A DNA stretch of 64,000 bases, taken from Huntiella abstrusa (taxonomy: Eukaryota; Ascomycota; Sordariomycetes; Microascales; Ceratocystidaceae). This document shows positions 57,768-64,000 of this stretch, in pieces. The notes beneath the pieces are model-generated. The model was not told the origin of the DNA. It did not search any database and worked only from the letters and a program-made list of their open reading frames with translations. Positions within the stretch are counted from its first letter, which is position 1, and the number at the start of each line of letters is the position of its first letter. Position numbers and translations under genes: made by a program. The stretch covers positions 20,904 through 84,903 of the forward strand of contig JAJNMT010000217.1 in assembly GCA_025685495.1 (NCBI GenBank). The letters run 5' to 3'.

Positions 57768-59347
57768 GTGAACACTGTTAGCGAAATAGATTCTCTGCGG
57801 TATGCTGCTGGGTGTAGAAGTTCGTTGCGCGTGGACATTGAAGTTGAATGGGAGATACACAGGGGACAGCGGAGATTCCAGAACCCTTTGTCTACCGACA
57901 CTTTAGTTGAATCAAGACTATTCCTGATGGTCGATGTTAATGGAGTAGACTTGGTACTTCATAGTCTCAGTCGTTGCAACCAAATGCTCCCGAAACAACA
58001 GGTACAGCGTCAATTTGAGAAGTACCCCGACGTTAATCCCGAGCAAACGGCAGGTGAGTAACTGTTACCAACGACTGCCGGTCAAGTCTAACAAAAGGAT
58101 GTAGAGTACTCGTCATACTTTCGTTTAACCGATGTCAATGAGAGATGTGTTGTTACGATCGAAAGCAAGCATGTCCGGTACTCTGCAATTAGTCACGGGT
58201 GGGATCGGGAGGACAAGAATGTACTCTCCAAAGAGACCATGTCTAGGTTTCCACGACCCGGCTCTTTATACCTTGATACAATGACCAAAACGCTTTACGA
58301 CTACATGACAATGGCTTAGATGTTGGGAATCCCACACATTTGGATCGAGCGATACTGCATCACACAGAGTGATGAAAAGGAAAAGGCTGAGCAAATTCAC
58401 GTCATTGGAGATATCTATGTCAACTCATACTTGACTATCGTATGCGCTTTATATGAGAATGTACATTCTGGACTCTCGGGTTACACGCAGGGCATTGATG
58501 GAGAGTTGAACTTAACAAGTGACCCATGTTGGAGCACTTCTACCAAGTTTCTGTACTCGTGGACATCAAATCAAGCACGGACAAGCCGGGCATGGACTAT
58601 GCAAGAGGAATGCATTTCCATCGTCGCCCCTACTTCACTGATTCATCTATTCTTTGGCATATAAACTGTCCAATGGTGCCATACCATCATGTAGATCGTG
58701 CTGTGGAGCCAAAGCGTCGTCCCCAGTGTGGCGTCGTAATATTCAAACCGGTCCATGATATCTTAAGTGAATACTCGGAACGTGAACTTCCCTTTTCTAG
58801 GGATAGAATCGACGCAATTGCCGGTCTTTTGAAAACTCGAGGTGTTCAACATGTGCTCGGGATTCTCGCCCGCCACATGCAGTATGGTATTTTCTGGTGT
58901 AGGCTTGGGAAGAGGAAGCCCGCATTGCCTAGTTATCAGTTCTCTACCTGGTCTTGGGCTCATATAATTTTGCAGGTAACCTGGGTAGGGTCTCGGAACA
59001 TTATTGGCTTGTTGAAGTGTGAAATACTGCATCCCATGGCTTTACCACAAAAGCGAATCCATTTGGCGCGACAGATGGGATTTCCTATCGCCGGCTTAGG
59101 TCAACTTTTGAGTAGCCGACATCTCATTCGAGTTAGAACTCGTTCACTCTGAGAGAATGATGAGAACACGTACGATGACCGTAAATCGCACAAAAAGCTC
59201 TCTGATATCTTGGTACTTCAGATGGGGGCACAGCGTAAGTTGGTACAATTAGGATTACTTTTTTCTATTGCGATTGGGCCTTTTATTCCGCTAGACCGTG
59301 TCGTCGATGCTGACGTCATCCACGCTCGACGTCTTGTCATCCTTTGA
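57768..59347 (+). pseudogene. HET-domain (heterokaryon incompatibility) protein gene, disabled
   Basis: The first coding block, 57768-58053, joins after a 51-nt intron (58054-58104) to a HET domain: RYSAISHGWD, then LGIPHIWIERYCI, EKAEQIHVIGDIY and YLTIVCALYENVHSGLSG, all in family order. The gene is broken. An in-frame TAG at 58317-58319 lies directly before the LGIPHIW motif. The frame shifts near 58605-58625 (just after SRAWTMQEE), after which PYFTDSSILWH continues in another frame to about 59152. A later block (about 59120-59347) again needs a frame change. In active genes HET proteins trigger incompatibility cell death between unlike mycelia. The TAG could derive from CAG by C-to-T change in a CpA context. 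Convergent with the NACHT gene, 604 bp apart. End coordinate is approximate. Confidence 0.85.
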
Positions 59348-59950
59348 TGACAGGGGTGGCTCTTTGGCAAACCTTACGTGGGTTAGAGACATCAAGTCTC
59401 TATGTGAAAATGACTGGTGTTTGTTCTGTGATAGCTATTTACGATATATATGAATACAATCAAGTCACCTGTGATACTTTGCTCCACACGTATACACGAC
59501 ATCAACTTATGGGGTAGGATTGACAGTAATAGTAATCACTTAACGTATATCTTGGTCAAAACAGTTGTTGTTGTTGTATTCATCTTTCTATCATCGTTCA
59601 TAGAAGTGTTCATCAATGTCAAAGGAATACCCCGCATGGCCGGTATACCCACTTTATGGCATACATTATAAACACATGCTCTATTACAGTCTGATAAAGG
59701 TAAGGGAATTAATGATTCGCCGCTAAGTGAATCTGTTTTTCGTGGGCGAAAACGCTTAGATCTGGCATTATTCACGCTAGACAAGAATGACACTTCGTAT
59801 AGCCACATTATCAACACTAAAACCCGTTTCGAAAAAAAAGGAGACCTTGAATCATAAATTCGAAATATCGAATTTTGACGTCATGACAGCACTGTGATGC
59901 TCTTAAGTTAAAACTCAAGGATAACAGACAAATTTATGGTTAACTTTCGG
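59348..59950. other. Intergenic between HET pseudogene and NACHT gene
   Basis: 600 bp, AT-rich, at convergent 3' ends. Small frames on both strands have no domain. A GTT microsatellite is at 59563-59577. Confidence 0.4.
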
Positions 59951-62314
59951 TTACACTGTAGTTGCTGTAGGCACATCATCGCAGAGTTCAGGGAGAGCGG
60001 ATCCATACCAACGTTTGGGTTTATTCGGGATATTCTCTCGACTAGCAATGAATTTGGCTAGCGCTTCCTGTAACTCACTTGCTCGGGTTCCCGGAGGGTA
60101 GTCAGCCAAGATGGATCTTGCTTCCGAGAAGAATTTAGGAAATAGGGCGTCAAAGTAGGTCAGAATATACGCCTCTGCAACTTTTGTGGTGAATTGGACC
60201 TTGCCATTAACAAGCTCAAGCATGCCTAGACTACTGAGTACGACATTCTCGATAGATGACAAAGCAGTGATGGGTGGGTTGAAAGCGATATGAGCGAGGT
60301 CATCAGATATAGATACCGTCTTGAAGACAGCAACCCATGCAATGAGGTTAAAAACAACCTCATGAGACGGTGAAAACTGCTGAATACGGAGCATAGTGTT
60401 CTCGTACCGTCGAAAGATAATTTCAGGTATCTCGCCCAAAAACTCAAAAAACTCGACCGGTGTTTTCAAACTGGGCTGCTTCGAGGCTTGTTCAGCCAGC
60501 AGGACAAAACTTGATGGAAATAGTGTCAATAGGTTTTCTAACTCTCATTATGAGATTGACTTACGTTCCATCGCCATGCTTTTCTGCCAGATCCAAAGCT
60601 TGAACTTTCTCTTCTGGTGAAAACGGCGCTGCATCGTCGGCGTGGTATGTGTATGTGATCAACATTTCGGCAAGAAAGTTGCTTAGGTCCGACCGATGTG
60701 CTCTGATATTCTGGAACGTGAAGCCTGGAAACGAATTTGGTGATGTGTCGGAAGACGGCCGTGAAAAACATATGATCCGGTGGTTTGGACCCAGAGACTG
60801 CAAACCGTGGATAACCTCCCGCAAGACCTCGGGTTTTAATTCATCAAGACCATCTAGAAAAAAGTATATGTTGTTCGCTTCAGTAAGCTCCTGCAACAAT
60901 ATATACATTTGCCCAATATCGGAACATGTACCTCTGTGTTTCTCGGGGTCGTTGTACACAGATGCCATGAAATTCGTCGGTATTTTGACCTGTGCTAGTA
61001 TTTGCGATAGAGCCCCTCGAATGATGTCACGAGCATTTGCAAGTTCAAAACTTTGAGGGTGAATTTCCACGATGATTGAAGTTGCTCGTAGCAGAGGGCT
61101 CACAAATAAGTCTCGCTGTCGCCGTGCCAAAACATTCCTAGTGGACATTAGTAATAACCCCACCCGATATTTGGAGCATAACTTACATCAAGACGGATTT
61201 TCCCATGCCAACTATTTTGAGTGTTAGCAAATATCATCAACTCGAGTTCGTGCAAGGGAAACTTACTGCCCCCGAGGTACCACAGAAATCTCTTGTTGCT
61301 CCCCTGGGCTGAAGTCAACCAACGCTGGTAGTGCGCCGACTCAAGTAGCCATACGCCCGTATCTCCACGGGGTCCCCAAATACGTGGCCTCGCTTTTCCC
61401 AAGTCAAATTTATAAACAGGTCCACCTAGCCAGTGCCTTATGGTCCTTACGATAGATGGCTTAACCCAAGACACATGGAAGTCGACACGCCCAGCAAGGT
61501 CCTCAATCGTTCGCTTTTCGGCGACGAGGTCAGACGGCAATGGGAGCGCCAAACCAACCCAACTTGGTTGGGTGCAGATGCCGATGATCTTCTTCATCAA
61601 CAATCCAACATTGAGAAACAAATGGCCCAACGATGTATCCTGGCGTTTGGACCAGCGTAATGTCCTCCATAAATCCGCTCTCTCCATCAAAGCGAACACT
61701 TCTGGGAGATCGTTGAAACGATCCCGGTGAATGACTCCGTTAAAACCATCCCTTTGGCTACTCGTGAGATCAAGTTGTGAGGACTCGACGTCGTCCAGGT
61801 CATCCTCGTACCATGGCAGATCAAGAGTCAACGTGGACTCAGAGGATTGGCATACCCATTCATACTCCTTCAAAATATGACTCTTGCCTAGATGAAACCA
61901 GTTGGGATCAAGCAGACATACCAAGTTCACGATAGTAGCAGATAACTGAAAAGTTAATGCCAACAGGACTAGTTGGGTGTCTTGTGCGATCCATTTATCT
62001 CGTGTCAGGCACAATAGATTAATCGCCTCGATACATTGGTGTAATAAAGAAGTTTGTTGTTTTAATTCTTCAACTTTGGTGTCCAATCCTTTTATAACGG
62101 ACTCTTGTTCCAAAATACGATCCAAACTATCGCAACATGATTTCAGTGCCTTTTCGAGTGCCTCTTGCGCTTGCTGCAATGTTCCTAGGCTTTGATGTCG
62201 CATGGGCAAGAAGACATTCGTTATTTCTTGTTTACGCCTGAAGACTCGTAAGAAGTTGAGTCGTGGAGCTATCGGCTCATCAACGGCGGGTGGCTTCTGC
62301 GTCTTTGAGCGCAT
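59951..62314 (-). CDS. NACHT-type STAND NTPase (fungal NLR-like), 734 aa, no C-terminal repeats
   Basis: Exons 61267-62314, 61187-61211 (25 nt), 60565-61137 and 59951-60509 are joined over introns of 55, 49 and 55 nt; 2205 nt is exactly 735 codons. Residues 1-345 are an unassigned helical region with a likely coiled coil (about 65-115) and an acidic stretch (about 165-190). Walker A is G348-x4-GKS (353-355), preceded by RFLWYLGG. Walker B is IYFFLDGLDEL (Asp453) and the sensor is HRIICFSRPS (about 477-486). A winged-helix-like segment (VVFNLIAWVAVFKTVSISDDLAHIAF) follows. The protein ends about 100 residues later without ANK, TPR or WD repeats. STAND NTPases act as signal-triggered switches in fungal non-self recognition and cell death. 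The gene is intact, next to a HET pseudogene. Whether repeats were lost or never present is unknown. Confidence 0.88.
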
Positions 62315-62616
62315 CTCGATATGTTTGATAGTGTAGTAAATAAACTAAGTGGTGTGAATCTTTGGTGTTCAGAAACATGAGTAGCTGTCTAATGCGCAGG
62401 AAAACAATAACTTTTGTTCAGGAAAGGCCGTGTATCCTCAATCTTAAAATCACGTATGTACATATGTAGCAGTGAATTATGTCGTGGTACACATGCGGCA
62501 TGGTTGCAATTGAACACTTCACGCGAATGGGCAGTGATAACCAGCATTCTTTTACATGGCACCAGCGCCAACGCGTAACCCTTGCATACGACTATGCATG
62601 CTCTATGCTCTGCCAT

Positions 62617-62634
62617 TATGTACATACATACATG
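62617..62634. repeat. TATGTACATACATACATG tract
   Basis: Member of the dispersed palindromic family, upstream of the NACHT gene. Confidence 0.7.
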
Positions 62635-63305
62635 AATATTCTGATGCCAGTAAGCCCAGCATAGAGTACTGACCAGCAAGTTCATCACCATACTAACACA
62701 TGTGTTGATATGGGATGAACGGGTTTGCTAGTCTACGGCTTCAATCCTTGGTTACATCTCAAGTTTTCAATGTTTTGATTTTGTAGAAGTTCAATTAGGA
62801 TCCCGACTATCTTGGGTGGATTCCCATCTATTTCATTGGGCCAGTAGTCACACTGTTATTGACATTGACATGTCTCGAACTACTTACCATGGTCTTGGTT
62901 ACTGGGTCAAATCATCTGCAACTATAAACCCCTAAAGCTTGGGTCGCAGCAGAAGACCGCGGAATATTTGTTGTGTCAGTTGTGAGATATGAAGTATATG
63001 TACATACATTGAGAAGTATCCCAAGACTATCTAATGTAGAACTTCTAAGTAAGGGGGAGTGACTATATATCGTAAGCCTAACTGCCGGTCTGTGGGTCCC
63101 GACCGGATTGGCAGCTGGCAATGGGGCAACACCCAGGACTGTCGGCAGGTGGCAGGCAGACTGGGGCCGGAGGCAGGCAGGGTCACCGGGAGTGGCCATC
63201 GTGCTACGGTGTGGGGATTGGTAGCTTGGACATGGGATCAGATACCATCCTTCACATGAGTATTTGTATCTAGAGCTCAAGAGAGTAAAAGTATCGTTCA
63301 TTCAT

Positions 63306-63360
63306 TTACATACAATGTATGTATGTACATACATATATACATGCATCTGTAAATACATGT
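63306..63360. repeat. TACATACAATGTATGTATGTACATACATATATACATG tract
   Basis: Longest uninterrupted palindromic array in the window: TACATACA, GTATGTATGTACATAC, ATATATACATGCAT, then AAATACATGT. It reads nearly the same on both strands. Confidence 0.75.
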
Positions 63361-64000
63361 AGCTAACAAAGCTTTTTTGGAGACTCAGTCATTCTTCTTC
63401 TCAAGGGTAGCTACAAACGTATGTGCCTTATTCGGTGTCAGCCATAGTGCGCAGTCAACGACACCCTGTAAGCGCCGTGTCCCTAATAAGAATTGGGCAT
63501 TGGTTGTACAAAAAAAGCAACGACAATCCTTCGCTCCATCCCATGGTAAGCCCACATCATGTAGAATAAGCCTACAGTCATGCGGGAGAGTGGGGATGCT
63601 ACATCGAGATCACTGGTCCATCCAATTAAATAGAGCAAATAGAAGAGGGGTTTGTTGTTGGACATTTTGTAGCTCATTTAGGATTGTCTTGGGCATAAAC
63701 TTTAGATGCTTACCGCGGTGAGTGTGGAATGATATCAAGATTGGGCCATGGTGCGTTCATTCACAGTATTTTGCATTGTCTTCACTGAGAAACCGTAGAC
63801 ACCTTTGACAAAGCTTTGGACTTGTTGAATTGTAAATTCTCTCTCTTGGTTCATCCGTGTATAATTTTTGGAAGTTTCCAATGCTCTACAGTCTAGAATA
63901 CATTGTCATCATGTATTTCAAGTGGCAGACTTTATGGTCAGAACTTCGGTAATGCTCAAGTTGATCCTGCAAGGCTTCAACCTGACTTTATAGTAAGCCA

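Larger units (their letters stand above)
62315..64000. other. Non-coding end of window, with several CATA/GTAC tracts
   Basis: 1.7 kb upstream of the NACHT gene. No frame shows a recognisable domain. Tracts at 62453-62468, 62617-62634, 62994-63010 and 63306-63360 belong to the dispersed palindromic family; this is the densest group in the window. Confidence 0.45.

Noticed and set aside
63306..63360. CRISPR-like or telomeric array
   Set aside because: Units are 4-10 bp palindromic simple sequence without spacers and without TTAGGG; a eukaryotic simple repeat.

Overview
The window is nuclear DNA of a filamentous ascomycete (Pezizomycotina). Most genes have short introns of about 46-117 nt with GTAAGT/GTATGT-type donors and CTAAC-like branch sites. 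Several families are typically fungal: a LaeA/UMTA-type methyltransferase, a CFEM GPI-protein, an NsdD-type GATA factor, a heterotrimeric G-alpha lacking the myristoylation glycine, and HET and NACHT allorecognition genes. Two very long gene-free stretches (about 10.7 and 15 kb) suggest a genome with expanded intergenic DNA, as in some Pezizomycetes, but the class cannot be proved from the sequence. I reconstructed 17 protein-coding genes (one cut by the window edge) and one HET-domain pseudogene. All multi-exon models were joined by eye with frame checks.

Layout. 1-12.2 kb is gene-dense housekeeping DNA: UTP15 (partial), a cytochrome b5-like protein, the mitochondrial protease OMA1, a cupin_5 (DUF985) protein, a SAM methyltransferase, a four-helix claudin-like membrane protein, an ADGF/CECR1-type adenosine deaminase, an omega-amidase-like nitrilase, and spermidine synthase. 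12.2-22.8 kb is a gene desert upstream of a G-protein alpha subunit. 26.2-28.5 kb is glutamate-cysteine ligase (GSH1). 30.7-32.1 kb is an NsdD/SUB-1-type GATA regulator of development, with a 15-kb desert on its upstream side (32.1-47.1 kb). 47.1-55.1 kb holds a PXA-PX-Nexin_C membrane-anchored sorting nexin, the PC4/SUB1 coactivator, a THEM6-like hotdog protein and a CFEM GPI-anchored protein. 57.8-62.3 kb is an accessory locus with a HET-domain pseudogene converging on an intact NACHT-type STAND NTPase.

Themes. Nit, OMA1, GSH1 and spermidine synthase are core metabolism and organelle maintenance. The two signalling and developmental regulators (G-alpha, NsdD-like) each sit beside a long non-coding upstream region. 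GSH1 has an inverted pair of AP-1/Yap1-like sites upstream. The intergenic DNA, but none of the coding exons I reconstructed, is peppered with short palindromic TATGTACATA/(CATA)n tracts. The most unusual locus is the HET/NACHT pair: the NACHT gene carries its P-loop on a 25-nt micro-exon, has a long unassigned N-terminal region and ends without sensor repeats.
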